Below are positions 1 through 11,551 of a stretch of 64,000 nucleotides of DNA, in pieces; the stretch's first letter is position 1, and each line of letters begins with the position of its first letter. The DNA comes from Prosapia bicincta (taxonomy: Eukaryota > Arthropoda > Insecta > Hemiptera > Cercopidae), in NCBI GenBank assembly GCA_036971475.1, contig JBAIZL010000002.1, positions 22,689,067-22,753,066 on the forward strand, given 5' to 3'. The notes beneath the pieces are model-generated. The model did not search any database, had not been told where the DNA came from, and saw nothing but the letters and a program-made list of their open reading frames with translations. A program made the translations under genes and the position numbers.

Positions 1-1700
1 AGATGTGAATATACTACAGCTATAATTTCCTATAGACGTGAGTCGACTACACCTGTAACTTCCTATAGACGTGAGTTTACTACACCTATAACCTCCTACA
101 GGCGTGAGTTTACTAGACCTTTAGCTTTCTATAGACGTGAGTCTACTACACCTGTAACGTTCTATAGACGTGAGTTTACTACACCTATAACTTTCTATAG
201 ACGTGAGTTTACTACACCTGTAACTTCCTATAGATGTGAGTTTACTACACCTATAATTTCCTATAGACGTGAGTCGACTACCACTGTAACTTTCTATAGA
301 CCTGATTTTACTACACCTATAACGTCCTATAAATGTGAGTCTAATACTTTTGTAACTTTCTTTAGACGTGAGTTTACTACACCTGTAGCTTCCTATACAT
401 GTGCGTTTACTACACATATAATTTCCTATAGACGTGAGTCGACTACACCTGTAACTTTCTTTAGACCTGATTATACTACACCTATAACTTTTTATATACG
501 TGAATCGACTACACCTGTAACTTCCTATAGACGTGAGATTACTACACCTATAACCTCCTGCTGGCGTGAGTTTACTAGACCTTAAGCTTTCTATAGACGT
601 GAGTTTACTACACCTGTAACTTCCTATAGATGTGAGTTTACTACACCTATAATTTCCTATAGACGTTAGTCGACCGTAACTTTCTATAGACCTGATTTTA
701 CTACACCTATAACTTTCTATAGACGTGAGTCTACTACACCTGTAACTTTTTATAGACGTGAGTTTACTACACCTATAACTTCCTATAAATGTGAGTCTAA
801 TACTTTTGTAACTTTCTTTAGACGTGAGTTTACTATACCTATAACTTTTTATAGACGTGAGTTTACCACACCTGTAACTTCCTAAAGATGTGAGTTTACT
901 ACACCTATAATTTCCTATAGACGTGAGTCTACTACACCTGTAACTTTCTATAGACGTGAGTTTACTACACCTGTAACTTCCTATAGATGTGAGTTTACTA
1001 TACCTATAACATCTTATAGACGAGAGTTTACTACACCTGTAGCTTCCTATACATGTGCGTTTACTACACATATAATTTCCTATAGACGTCAGTCGACTAC
1101 ACCTGTAACTTTCTTTAGACCTGATTATACTACACCTATAACTTTTTATATACGTGAATCGACTACACCTGTAACTTCCTATAGACGTGAGATTACTACA
1201 CCTATAACCTCCTGCTGGCGTGAGTTTACTAGACCTTAAGCTTTCTATAGACGTGAGTTTACTACACCTGTAACTTCCTATAGATGTGAGTTTACTACAC
1301 CTATAATTTCCTATAGACGTTAGTCGACCGTAACTTTCTATAGACCTGATTTTACTACACCTATAACTTTCTATAGACGTGAGTCGACTACACCTGTAAC
1401 TTCCCATAGACGTGAGTTTACTACACCTATAATCTCCTATAGGCGTGAGTTTACTAGACCTTTAACTTTCTATAGACGTGAGTCTACTACACCTGTAACT
1501 CTCTATAGACGTGAGTTTACTACACTTATAACTTCCTATAGGCGTGAGTTTACTAGACCTTTAACTTTCTATAGACGTGAGTTTACTACACCTGTAACTT
1601 CCTATAGACGTGAGTTTACTACACTTATAACTTCCCATAGACGTAAGTTTACTACACTTATAACTTCCTATAGACGTGAGTTTACTACACCTATAATTTT
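1..1700. repeat. 33-bp minisatellite array with higher-order duplication
   Basis: Degenerate tandem copies of a 33-bp unit (core TATAGACGTGAGTTTACTAC, then a variable ACCTRTAACTTYC part) run from the left window edge, so the array is open on that side. A block of about 340 bp starting at 394 recurs at 1048, an offset of 654 bp. Because 33 is divisible by three, an 11-residue periodic open frame appears on the minus strand (121-1407). It is a by-product of the repeat. The array stops abruptly at 1700 against a hammerhead-like motif. Confidence 0.95.
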
Positions 1701-1739
1701 CTGATGATGCTAAATACGTTAATGAAATTCAAATCAAGG
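1697..1739 (+). ncRNA. hammerhead-ribozyme-like motif at minisatellite edge
   Basis: CTGATGA (1701-1707) and GAAA (1724-1727) stand in hammerhead spacing, followed by ATC then AAGG (1736-1739), which can pair with the preceding UUUU by two A-U and two G-U pairs. It resembles the stronger motif at 3389-3431, sharing TTCTGATGATGCTAA. Stem II is weak, so this is probably a decayed Penelope-like element end. Confidence 0.45.
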
Positions 1740-2247
1740 TTTAAAACGAAAAAAAACTTGTTTCGAAGCGAACGAGTGTATCGATTTTCTACATTAATAT
1801 CTTTTGAATACCTGTAGCGCCTGCAAATGCGTTACATGCAACTTGTCTTACCTAGTTGTAGTGATTTAATCAAGACTGTGTTGCTTCAGTTATTGGTATT
1901 TTTGAGAACAGATACGCCATTCTTTGCACATGTATATTTAATGAAATTATTTTAGGTTTTATCCTAATCAAAGATTTAAAAACAAATAACTCATAGTTAT
2001 CTGGGGGAAAAAGCTGTGAGTATAGTCTACTTGATGAGTAAGTCTGTAGTGACTGTGAAAGTGTCAACTATTTTGTAAACATTTAAACGGTAACTCTTAG
2101 GAGTGTCTGGCTTTAGATAGAGGGATGTAAGTGACTGGAAGCTCTTAACCTTGCAATAAAACGAGAGTAAGAGAGAAGCAACTCGTGCGGCTTTCGCAAA
2201 TTACACAGGTTATAATTGAAATTTTATACAGAGCACAGTAGCGTAAT
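1740..2247. other. single-copy AT-rich sequence, no feature recognised
   Basis: Only short open frames without codon structure. No repeat, RNA gene or recognisable protein remnant seen. Confidence 0.5.
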
Positions 2248-2293
2248 TATGATAAATAAATAACAATAACCCTTGCTACAAATATTTAAACAC

Positions 2294-2336
2294 CCTTGAT
2301 GTACATTTTGCCAACACAGTTAGCATCGTCAGAAGG
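2294..2336 (-). ncRNA. hammerhead-like motif, family A, left copy
   Basis: On the minus strand: CCUU, CUGACGA, a 6-bp stem II (GCUAAC/GUUGGC, loop UGU), then CAAAA where GAAA is expected, palindromic UGUACA, UC and AAGG pairing with CCUU. The core G before AAA is replaced by A, which should inactivate cleavage. All helices are intact. Confidence 0.6.
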
Positions 2337-2655
2337 TTACAAACATACTGGGACTAATAAGAAAAAGTACACCTAAAATCGCGATGGGCCTGCTCCCACT
2401 CCTCCCCCCAGCAACCAGTTTCTTAACCTGTACCAGCGCTGCAGGTGGAGCAAGACCACACCTACCACTGACTTGTCGTGACAATTTTAAATTAAAACTA
2501 ATTACAAACTAATATAAACTAAAATTATAAAAGAAACATAAACAATAATAAATTATCATGTCAACTTGAACTAAACTATTTATTAGGAATATACTGTGGT
2601 TGAATTTAATAATAAATACACAAAAACCTCTTAACCACAAACTTTCTTTAATTTA

Positions 2656-2698
2656 CCCTAATGTACATTTCAGTTACAAAGTAACCATCCTCAGAGGG
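2656..2698 (-). ncRNA. hammerhead ribozyme-like motif, family B, left arm
   Basis: Exact mirror of the motif at 2730-2772: CCCU, CUGAGGA, stem II GGUUAC/GUAACU with loop UUU, GAAA, UGUACA, UU, AGGG. All core positions fit the type I hammerhead consensus CUGANGA...GAAA...UH. Confidence 0.75.
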
Positions 2699-2729
2699 AT
2701 AACATACAAAGACTGTCTTTGTATGTTAT

Positions 2730-2772
2730 CCCTCTGAGGATGGTTACTTTGTAACTGAAATGTACATTAGGG
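2730..2772 (+). ncRNA. hammerhead ribozyme-like motif, family B, right arm
   Basis: Stem I is CCCU (2730-2733) with AGGG (2769-2772). CUGAGGA lies at 2734-2740. Stem II is 6 bp (GGUUAC/GUAACU, loop UUU). GAAA is followed by palindromic UGUACA and UU, so cleavage would be expected after the second U (2768). The very short stem III, palindromic with its flanks (AUGUACAU), matches minimal hammerheads of Penelope-like elements, which often work as dimers. Confidence 0.75.
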
Positions 2773-2815
2773 TAAATTAAAGAAAGTTTGTGGTTAAGAG
2801 GTTTTTGTGTATTTA

Positions 2816-3148
2816 TTATTGAACTAAACTATAAATACAGTTAAAAATTATTTGGTCGTAACAAAAGAATAAACTAGAACCAGGTATTGGACCTTTATCA
2901 ATGTTCATCAACAAATCGCCCCTAGTTTCAGCAATGAATATACTTTCATAACTATTAAGCAACCTGTTGGAGAACACCGTTTTACCCACTTTAACACTAT
3001 TTAAATCCAATTCATGGCCGTTATTAAGGATATGTTCAGCTACTCTGGACTTATCCTGCCTCCCATATTTATTATGGGCTAGATGTTCTTTAAATCTAGT
3101 TATAGTCTTTCTCCTTGTCTGACCAATATGATTTTTAACTGTATTTAT
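2816..3148 (-). pseudogene. Penelope-like element GIY-YIG endonuclease fragment
   Basis: The minus-strand frame is open from about 3148 to a TAA at 2816-2818. It reads the C-terminal endonuclease of a Penelope-like element: HIGQTRRK (the YIG half of GIY-YIG), RFKEHL, SRVAEHILNNGHEL, then the helix with YESIFI, and it ends in KGPIPGSSLF plus a few non-family residues. In intact elements this domain nicks target DNA for target-primed reverse transcription. The GIY half and the whole reverse transcriptase are missing upstream, where the inverted family A terminus begins at 3143. The last residues (NCIYSLVQ) come from the repeat junction. Hence it is a 5'-truncated, non-functional remnant, though without stops or frameshifts in its ~110 codons, which suggests moderate age. 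Confidence 0.8.
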
Positions 3149-3388
3149 AGTTTAGTTCAAGTTGACATGATAATTTATTATTGTTTATGTTTCTTTTATA
3201 ATTTTAGTTTATATTAGTTTGTAATTAGTTTTAATTTATAATTGTCATGCCAAGTCAGTGGTGGGTGTGGTCTTGCTCCACGTGCAGCGCTGGTACAGGT
3301 TAACAAACTGGTCGCTGGGCGGAGGATTGGGAGTAGCCCATTGCGATTTTAGGTGTACTGTTTCTTTTTAGTCCCAGTATGTTTGTAA

Positions 3389-3431
3389 CCTTCTGATGAT
3401 GCTAACTGTGTAGGCGAAAAATACATCAAGG
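3389..3431 (+). ncRNA. hammerhead ribozyme-like motif, family A, right copy
   Basis: Stem I is CCUU (3389-3392) with AAGG (3428-3431). CUGAUGA is at 3393-3399. Stem II is GCUAAC/GUAGGC with loop UGU (one mismatch). GAAA is at 3416-3419 and UC precedes stem I. The stem III palindrome UGUACA has become AAUACA, weakening that helix. Confidence 0.65.
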
Positions 3432-3475
3432 GTGTTTAAATATTTGTAGCAAGGGTTATTGTTATTTATTTATCA

Positions 3476-4077
3476 GGTTATAATTGGTTAAGTTCTGTAC
3501 TAAAGATACTTCTTAAACGGCGGCTCACTAGGTCACTTAATCAAGGAGTTGGGAGATATGAAGTCCTGGATAGATGTGAGAGTTTCACACGCTCCCGTGT
3601 GGTGGAGTAGCACGACAACCGTTAAGGCACCCCAGGCAAACGCCGACTACTGACAACGGACATGAGACACACCGCAACCAACGAATGTAGGTCTAGATAC
3701 AATCTTGGGAGAAGTAGTGGGTAAAAGTCTTATTATGACATCTCGTAGGGAGAGCAGGTAAGCGGTGCTGATCATGCCATCCATACTTTCCCCCTTATGT
3801 TAACTCTACCTATTCAATATTCTTCCTTTTTTTGTATTACAGTCAAGAGTAATATCGCCTACAAGGGAAAAGAAAAGATTGTGAATATGGGTAGGAAAAG
3901 GTTAAGGGACAAGAACGCCATGGTAATTACATTTGCAGTGTTACGTAGGCCTACTCCCTATCGGGATTGTACAGAAGTATTCCCCCGTTACAACTCCTTG
4001 TAGGAAGAAGCCTATCGAAAAGAAGAAAGGAAAGGTATGACATGGTGCGAAAAGGATCTCTTATCTCAAGCAGGCGT
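3476..4077. other. mostly single-copy sequence, possible old transposon 3' region
   Basis: No frame of note. The stretch 3540-3780 is more GC-balanced, but I could not identify it. Confidence 0.4.
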
Positions 4078-5478
4078 GCTCTCAACCTAGGTGAAGGTAG
4101 CTCTCAACCTACGTGAAGGTAGCTCTCTACCTGGGTGAAGATAGCTCTCAACCTGGCTTAAGATAGCTCTCAACCAGGGTAAAGATAGCTCTCAACCTGT
4201 GTGAAGATAGCTCTCATCCAGAGTGAACATAGCTCTCGACCTGGGTGAAACTAGCTCTCAACCTGAGTGAAGATAACTCTCAACCCGGGTAAAGATAGCT
4301 CTCAGCCAGAGTGAATATAGCCCTCGCCATGATGAAGGTAGCTCTCAACCGGGGAAGATAGCTTTCAACCTGGGTGAAAATAGCTTTCGATCGGTGTGAA
4401 GATAGCTCTCAACCAGGGTGAATATAGGGCTACCTGAAGAGGATAGCTCTCAACCTTGGGAAGATAGCTCTCAACCTAAGTGAAGATAGCTCTCGATTAA
4501 TGATAAGATAGCTCTCAACCGGGGCAGATAGCTCTGAAAATGGCTAAATAAAACTCTCCATCTGTGTGAAGATAGCTCTCGACTGGCGTGAAGATAGTAC
4601 TCCACCTAGGTGAAGATAGCTCTCAACCTGAGGAAGATAGCTCTCAAACTGGTTGAAGATATCTCTCAACCTGGGTGAAGATATTTTCGACCTAGGTGAA
4701 TATAGCTCTCAACCAGGATGAATATAGATCCACCTGGGGAAGATAGCTTTCAATCTGAGGAAGATAGCTCTCAATCTGGGAAAGATAGCTCTCAGCCAGG
4801 GTGAATATAGCTCTCAACATGAGGAAAGTATCTCTCAACCTGGGGAAGATAACTCTCTACCTGGGTGAAAATAGCTCTCGACCTGTGTGAAGATAGCTCT
4901 CAACCTAAGTGAAGATAGTTCTCGACCTGGGCGAAGATAGCTCTCAACCAGGGTGAATATAGCTCTACCTGGAGAAGATAGCTCTCAACCTGAGTGATGA
5001 TAGCTCTCGACTATTGATATAATAGCTCTCAACCTGTAGAAGTTAGTTCTGAACCTAGGTGACGATAGCTATCAACCTGAGTGAAGGTAGCTATCGACCG
5101 CGGTGAAGATAGCTCTCACCCTGGGCGAAGATAGCTCTCAACCTGAGTGAAGATAGCTCTTAACATGGGGGAAGTTATCTTTCAACATAGGTGAAGATAA
5201 ATCTCGACGGGGTAGTGATAGCTCTTAACCTGGGTGAAGATAGCTCTCGACTATTGATGTAATAGCTCTCGACCTGGGGACGATAGCTCTCAACCTGGGT
5301 GACGATAGCTATCAACCTGAGTGAAGATAGCTATTGACCGCGGTGAAGATAGCTCTCAACCTGAGGAAGATAGCTCTTAACCTGGGTGAAGATATCTTTC
5401 AACATGGGTGAAGATAGCTCTCGATGGGGGGATGATAGCTCTCAACCTGGGTGAAGATAGCCCTCGACCGAAGTGAAA
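4078..5478. repeat. 22-bp minisatellite array
   Basis: About 60 degenerate copies of a 22-bp unit (GAAGATAGCTCTCAACCTGG plus GT). Single-base indels are common, so no frame stays open. A ~240-bp higher-order block starting with CTATTGAT recurs at 5011 and 5251. Confidence 0.95.
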
Positions 5479-5818
5479 ACAGGTGTCTACCTTTGTGTCG
5501 TCCTTACCAATCCTCGGTGTAAGGAATATGAATGTTAAAATAGATTAGGTCTACTCAAAATAAATGATCTTTTACTTGATCTCATTGCCGAACCCTAAAT
5601 ATAAAGCGAAGCTATACAATGCACAATCATTTCCCATTCTTCGTGCACAAGCAATAACAATGACCTTGAACACAATGAAACCTAAAAAAAAATGTTACAG
5701 AAACTAGAGACGGGAAGGGTAAACACATGCTTTGCTTGGTAGTCGATTGAGTTGCTCCTCTTACGACAATTATTCACATGATGGCGACAAATGTTTACAG
5801 CTAAGAGCCGCTATTCTC
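5479..5818. other. single-copy spacer, nothing recognised
   Basis: No repeat or coding signal. It is the left flank of an interspersed repeat. Confidence 0.5.
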
Positions 5819-6234
5819 TATTCCTTCTGTGAAGCTCACACCCTTCTTTTGCATATCTTGTTCAGGTTTTTTATCGTTAGTAAAATACTTTCTACTCATC
5901 CACTCAAGTACAAATACATTTGTTTAAACTTGTAGTGGATGGCACTTGATGGTAATACAGTTTTTTCAGATAATGATTCACTAGCTAAATTTAATTAATT
6001 ATTAATACTTTTATATAAAAGAAAAACATTTCACAAAAGAGCCAAGGTACGCAATACAGATATTTCGTTCCATTTGGTTTAAAAATAAGTGATAACATGA
6101 TTTCATAAAGCAGCTGATTTTATGTTATAGGTTATGTTACTATATTTATAATAATTGTAATTATTTAATAAAAAAGTAGCTATAACAATATTTTTCCTGG
6201 TTAACCTAAGTAGGAATTGATTTTAAAACCTTTT
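5819..6234 (+). mobile_element. interspersed repeat family X, copy 1 (X1 core)
   Basis: Begins with the family edge (ATTCCTTCT), then TTCATCCACTCAAGT, AACTTGTAGTGGATG, GATTTCATAAA, CAGCTGATTTTATGTTATAG and ends near TAAGTAGGAATTGA. The second CAGCTG segment is missing in this copy. No coding capacity, so non-autonomous. It pairs head-on with copy 2, about 670 bp away and inverted. Confidence 0.8.
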
Positions 6235-6329
6235 TGTGTATATTGCTCGTTTTTTATTAAATTAAATTTTTTGGATAAAAACGAGAGTAAAAAACATTTG
6301 TAACATTGTAAGTACGTTAGCGTTACTTG

Positions 6330-6720
6330 CTTTTCCAAAATCAGTTCACACTGTGGTTATACGGTCCCTGTGTTGTTGTGCCCAATAAATTGCCGCCAAA
6401 AGACTTAAAGGTCATCCCGTGACCGCACAGCTGTAGCTAACGCCGCACCTTGCGCCCCGGAACTTCGTCTTACCCCCACCTTCTAAGTCACCGGCTGAAT
6501 TTTAATCACCCCATTTATTAAATCCGGAACACAACGTGTACAATGTGGAACTGAGCGGTAGAGTCGTCTAGAGCATTCAAGTCTCTCTAACAGAGACATT
6601 AATTAAACGAAATTATTTGCTTTAAGTTTTAGCTGCCCGGTGTAGTTAAGATTGAACGATCGGTTCACTCGATATGAACAGAGGAGATTGTTATGTGGCC
6701 AGGGAGTGAAAATAAATTAT
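6330..6720. other. GC-balanced single-copy island
   Basis: Markedly more GC than its surroundings. It contains CAATAAATTGCCGCC and AAAGGTCA (nuclear-receptor half-site-like). Without long frames or repeats, a conserved regulatory island is possible but unproven. Confidence 0.3.
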
Positions 6721-6904
6721 GTACACTAAAGTATAAAATATTTCACTACAAAACTATATGACCAATGAGTAGAAAAGGTGAATTATAGTAGAAATAATAG
6801 CAGGAGGTGGTTTACCTCGAGGAGGTGGTAAAACCTGAAGTAACGGTGATATGAGAACAAAGATTGACACAGCCAATCTCTTTTGTGATTGAAATAGTAA
6901 AAAA

Positions 6905-7345
6905 ATGTAATATAAACAAAACAGTTTTAATGTAAATTCCTACATAGGTTAACAAAGACACATTTCATTTTATTATTCAACTAAATTATTAAAATTAATA
7001 TTAATATAGTACCATATCGTATGCGATAATACAGCTGTTCCACCACATACAATCAGCTGTTTTATGAAATCATATGTTGTCACTTACTTAAGGCTAAATA
7101 GGACTAAATAGTTATATTGCATACCTTGCCCCTTTTGTGTAAAGTTTTTCTGCCATATAAAACTAAAATTAGTTTATTAAATTTAAATGAAGTAATATTT
7201 GAAAAAACTCTATTACTATTAATTGGCAATCGCTGTAAGTTTAAAAAATGTATTTAAACTTGAGTGGATGAATAAAAAGTATTTTATAAACTATTGAAAA
7301 TTTGAACAAGATACATGTAAGTGTGAACTAATAGAATAAATTGAA
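6905..7345 (-). mobile_element. interspersed repeat family X, copy 2 (X1 core)
   Basis: Full-length minus-oriented copy. It reads CAGCTGTTCCACCACATA, CAGCTGTTTTATGAAATC, ACCTTGCCCCTTTTGTG, then the end GTGTGAACTAATAGAA. Confidence 0.85.
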
Positions 7346-8560
7346 TGAAATGGAAAGCTAGATTCCCTCAAACATAGATTGGAAGTAAAGCCAACGGACA
7401 ACAGACGTAGAGGTCACTACGAATCGGTGCTTTACATAATAATATTCAGTAAAATATATTCTTAGGACAAATTACATTAACCTTATTGCCATCTGTTATC
7501 CCTTTGTATTTACTAACTTCTGCATACTAAATAGTTTACCTCACAGAGTTTCCTCACGACTTTAGAGGGGCCTAGAGGCTTCGTACCACCTTGCTTTTAT
7601 TTTCCTCTTCACCCCCAAACCCCTGTCCTACACGTAAGCCTTTTACAGGCTTTACAGTACCCAATCTTTGATCACAATAACCTATTTTCTGTCCTTCACA
7701 GTAAAGGCCTCCTCCTCGACCACTTGCTTCGCCACATCATCCCTCCATGTCTATCACTGTTCTGCGCTTATATCAACAATCCTCCCGTCCTTTTCACGCA
7801 TGTTATGTCTATGCTTCGTGTCGTATTTTTCTAACTGCTTCCGAATATTGAAATCAAATCACTGTTATTTCATCACCGCATAGGCTTGTGTTTGGCGAAG
7901 CGATAAAGGATATATGTCGTCAGTAGAGAGAAGGTCTTCGTCAGGATAGTGGTAGCTCGAACAATCCTTTCCCTTAAACCTAGTACCATGACTTCCTACT
8001 CCTCACTGCCTATCCTTCTTACCCCTCCAACCCTGGTGAAGAGGAGGTCTTCCCCAGGTACGCGCAATAAATCCATGCCATCATTTACCAATAAATATAA
8101 TACCAGGGGGTCAATATATTCCTTAATTAGGACAGTTTACTCCTTCTAATCTTTACCATACTTGCACCATATAACTTCTATGACTTGGTTTGAGGAAAGT
8201 AACATAAACGATCCGTCATACTTCGAAATCAGCTGCACTGATCGTCTTAAACAAAAGCAGAATTACAATTGGCTTTAAATAAATACTTCAATTTAAGCCT
8301 GTTTCGGTCGGATAAAATTTATAATTAATATCAGAGATTTTATTAATTTGCTAAATATTTTTATAAATAGAAAAAATTCTCATAAAATACTATATTTTCG
8401 CTTTACAAAATTAATACGTTTCATATAGAAAACCCTAGATGGCCTTAATCAAGTTTAAAAACTCTAGTCCAGACACATGCACACAATCCACGGTTACACA
8501 ATAAAATGCTCAGTGTATCAAATCACTCTCAACATCAATAAAAACAGCCCGAAATTTAAT
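7346..8560. other. single-copy AT-rich sequence, nothing recognised
   Basis: Short frames at 7668-7883 and 7949-8149 show no known motif and lie in pyrimidine-rich sequence. I see no gene. Confidence 0.5.
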
Positions 8561-9006
8561 CCGCGTAAAGTGGTTTTGCGAGGGTGTGTCCGATGGTGAC
8601 AAACGTCTAAAAAACCACAACACCCTTAGCACCATCGACAAATAAAAAGATTTAAACACCGCTGTCGAGTTGGTCGGGGGGGGGGGGCTTTCACTTAGTC
8701 AGAGTGCCGCTTACAATTCCGCTCACAACTTTGACTTTCAAGTGGAGCGTAAACGCAAAGCCGCCGCTTTTATGGAATGACACAAGCGCGCTCGCCTCGC
8801 CTCACCGCTTTATTCGCAATGTGTGGCTTTGCGGCAATGTGATGCCGTGTAAAGCACGTATTACGCGCCTCGCATTTGCATACGTGGCTCATACTCTGCC
8901 TGTACGGTTGCATACCTTCATCAGGGTGAAGGGGAGCTACCAACTCGTTCAAGAAAAGAGTGTACCCTTCTACCTCCATGAAAGTTCTTCTTATTTAGAA
9001 CAATGA
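8561..9006. other. GC-rich island with a run of eleven G
   Basis: An 11-base G run lies near 8677. After it, 8700-8980 is unusually GC-rich for the window and open on both strands (100 codons plus, 69 minus). Neither translation resembles a family I know. CpG content rather than coding could explain the open frames. Confidence 0.3.
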
Positions 9007-9029
9007 AACCTTATTTCCATTTATGAATG

Positions 9030-9345
9030 ATACCGGGATTGAGGCTACAGGATACAAATAATATTTGCATTAAGACAACAGGCCACAAATAATACCTGCA
9101 GGAGATCGCGGGCGTCAAATAATATACTAATAAATATCACAGACCACATACAATGCCTGCTTGGAGATAGCACGTAACAATTAAAGCCTGCATGGAGGCT
9201 ACTGGTATCAAATATTTAATCAAGGGCCACTTATAAAGCCTGCTTGGGAACAGCACGTAACAAATAATGCCTGCATGGAAACGATGGGCCTCAAATAATA
9301 TACTAATGAATATCAGAGCCCAAATGTTTTTGAAATTTATAGGGC
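9030..9345. repeat. Degenerate low-copy tandem repeat
   Basis: Recurring elements CAAATAATRYCTGC and TGCCTGCWTGGARA are spaced 30-45 bp. A longer element, CAAATAATATACTAATRAAT, occurs at about 9115 and 9291, giving a ~176-bp super-period. It is an old, decayed minisatellite. Confidence 0.6.
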
Positions 9346-9656
9346 CTTTTACCACAGTTAAGTAGCTTTTACCGATGGTTAGAAAAGGACAATGGGCTGC
9401 ATGTGCATTCTATGCATCAGTTCATAACCACCCCTTCAGATTACCCTCAGATGGTAACGTTACATAAATATTTTCAATTCTGAACATTTAAACCAAAATT
9501 TATTTTACAACTCAATTGCACCTGCCTTCTGAGAGCAAAATGTATTTTAGAAGCCCTTTTTTTTAAGACTTTTTGGGTTCAATACACAGTCTTTAATTAC
9601 GTTGCGTTGGGGTAAGATTTTACTGGAGCATGCTCACTCCCGATAGGGCTAACCTA
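9346..9656. other. single-copy spacer, nothing recognised
   Basis: No feature beyond being the left flank of a MITE. Confidence 0.5.
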
Positions 9657-9944
9657 CCGTGCACTTGGTCTTGAGAGATCGCACGATATTTCTCATGTAC
9701 TACTACTTCTTAAAACATGTTACATATTTAAAATAATCTACACAACAACAGCTTCTCCATCCGATATGTCTACACATATTTCAATATTGTTTGTTACATT
9801 ACACCGAAGCGAATTTATCATCGAATTTATCTAATACTGTTCGTCTCATGCAAGTCAGTGTTTTTACAGTCCTTATCATATTTGTAGGAAAGTACTTATA
9901 CTGACCCTCTCGCCTACTGCGATCTCTCAAGGCCAAGTGCACGG
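9657..9944. mobile_element. 288-bp MITE with 27-bp terminal inverted repeats
   Basis: Left end 9657-9683 and right end 9918-9944 are inverted copies with one mismatch: CCGTGCACTTGGYCTTGAGA followed by GATCGCA. The interior is AT-rich and non-coding. Flanks are CTA on the left and TTA on the right, so the target duplication is not certain. Size and ends fit a non-autonomous cut-and-paste DNA transposon. Confidence 0.8.
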
Positions 9945-11551
9945 TTACATGGTCCACACTATGCTAACGAGTATGGCGTCAATTTACGTGCCATGTCATC
10001 GTAAAGTAAATTGATTTGTAAAGTCAGATTTTTTTTGTAAAGTAAAATATTGTCTTTTTTATTAATCATATGAGAAGTGAAGAATATTGGATCATAAAAA
10101 CCAAAACAATTAAAAGAGATTCAACGGAGGTCTGAAGGCCGTTATTCTTAGAGAGGAAATCGGAGGTTAGAGAGGAGTGGTGGTTGCAAGTCTTCGTGTC
10201 GGCCACTCTGCACTACTGATGGTTATTTGCTGTGGCACGAAGGTCCATAGCACTGTAAGTTGTGTGGGCCCACTATCGCAAATCATATGTTGACTTAAAC
10301 AAGGCTTAAACAAGTAGCAAAGGTGACCTTGGAAGCGTAGTGGTAGCGTAGGGGACGATGCTGGCTGTGGATGTGTACCGCGATTTCGCCTTTTTACGTC
10401 GTCTAAAGTTATTTTACAACGTGTAACATTTTTATTCAACGTAACTAATTTCGTTTTGATAATTTTATTTTTTTTTTAATATTATAACTTTTATATTTCT
10501 TTGTAATTTAGTTTTTAAGCTTGTTAGTTGTTATTGTAAATATCCCAAAATATAATATTCTTTAGACGTTTTTCTTTAGTATATCCCTGTTGTAGGTCCT
10601 TCGTTCTTCTTTTAAATTAGGTATGGGTTACACTATCCTTATTTAGCTCTTAGCAGGACGTGTACTCTTCGTTTTATCGTATTCCCACTTTTTTGTTCAT
10701 TATTTTTATTTTGCCGTATGTTTAATGATTTCATTGGTAAACACTTCTCTATTGCTCAAGCCCTTTTAAAATAAATAAATCCTAATAAATAAATAAATAG
10801 TCTAATTTAATTAAAATCCTGTTTCTCTCAATGTAGCCGTTTTATTCTTTGTAGTTTCTTGTCTTTTTGTTAATATTTATCAATGGCAAGTTTTATTTCG
10901 TTTTTTTCGTTTTCCTACAACCCTATATTCTTATTATGTTTTGTCTCTATTATTATTACTGTCTCTTTTATCTGTATTGTTATTTGATTTATTCTCCTTT
11001 CACTCTCGCAAATGCGTTCAGTTTTACCATTTCCTACCCTGTCCCTCCTTGTATAAAACACTGACTATTTGCTTTTCAGTGTCAGACAGCTTTTTCGTTT
11101 ACATTTCACTTATTTCGTCCGTCTATTTTTCATTTTCCAAGGAAACCACTGCCGCAGCTAATAGTGGCACCCGATTAATGCACGTTGCTCGGGATCAGCG
11201 TTTCACGCTGACGGGCGCTGACTGCAAGTAGCCATTTATCTCCGGCCAAGCTTTTAACCTTTGCCCCCGGCGCCATCTTGGAATCAATCACATGACTAAA
11301 GCACGCACTTCTTCGACATCCATCAAAGTGGAAATCGATAAGGAGCGGACGTTCGCTGATTGTACGTGTTGGGAAAATTGTGCAAAAAACGGCCGAAACG
11401 CGCCGTGTTCCTAAAACTAGGGAGGTTGTCTCCTTCTACATTTATGATGCTGTTGTCCCGTAACCCGGCTTGTTTAAGGCTTTGTGGATCAGGTAGTTAT
11501 TCTTTAATGAAAAACATATAAATACCCTATTAAATTATCTATTAATTTTAA
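9945..11551. other. single-copy sequence with one GC-balanced patch
   Basis: Mostly AT-rich and T-rich sequence without coding signal. The patch 11130-11420 is GC-balanced and could be a regulatory island. The minus frame at 10167-10439 has no recognisable motif. Confidence 0.4.

Larger units (their letters stand above)
2608..2820. repeat. Perfect 213-bp palindrome (family B terminal repeat)
   Basis: Arms 2608-2713 and 2715-2820 are exact reverse complements around a single T at 2714. I compared them base by base and found no mismatch over 106 bp. The arm is related to a single-copy segment at 61262-61385, so it is a dispersed repeat that became inverted here. The absence of divergence implies recent formation or gene conversion between the arms. 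Confidence 0.95.
2248..3475. mobile_element. Penelope-like element complex with nested inverted repeats
   Basis: Three layers are visible. Outer arms 2248-2578 and 3143-3475 are about 330-bp inverted copies of one terminal sequence (family A). Inside is a perfect palindrome at 2608-2820 (family B) and a minus-strand GIY-YIG endonuclease fragment at 2816-3148. The segment 2821-2848 is again inverted at 3134-3161. Each terminal copy carries a hammerhead-like core. Inverted terminal copies, a GIY-YIG domain and hammerheads are the known signature of Penelope-like retroelements. The order suggests one element inserted into, or template-switched with, another. Confidence 0.8.

Noticed and set aside
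121..1407. 428-codon minus frame with SYRCSKLTSIG-like repeats
   Set aside because: By-product of the 33-bp minisatellite, ending where the array composition changes.
8704..9006. 100-codon frame as a gene
   Set aside because: GC/CpG-rich sequence open on both strands, with no recognisable motif.
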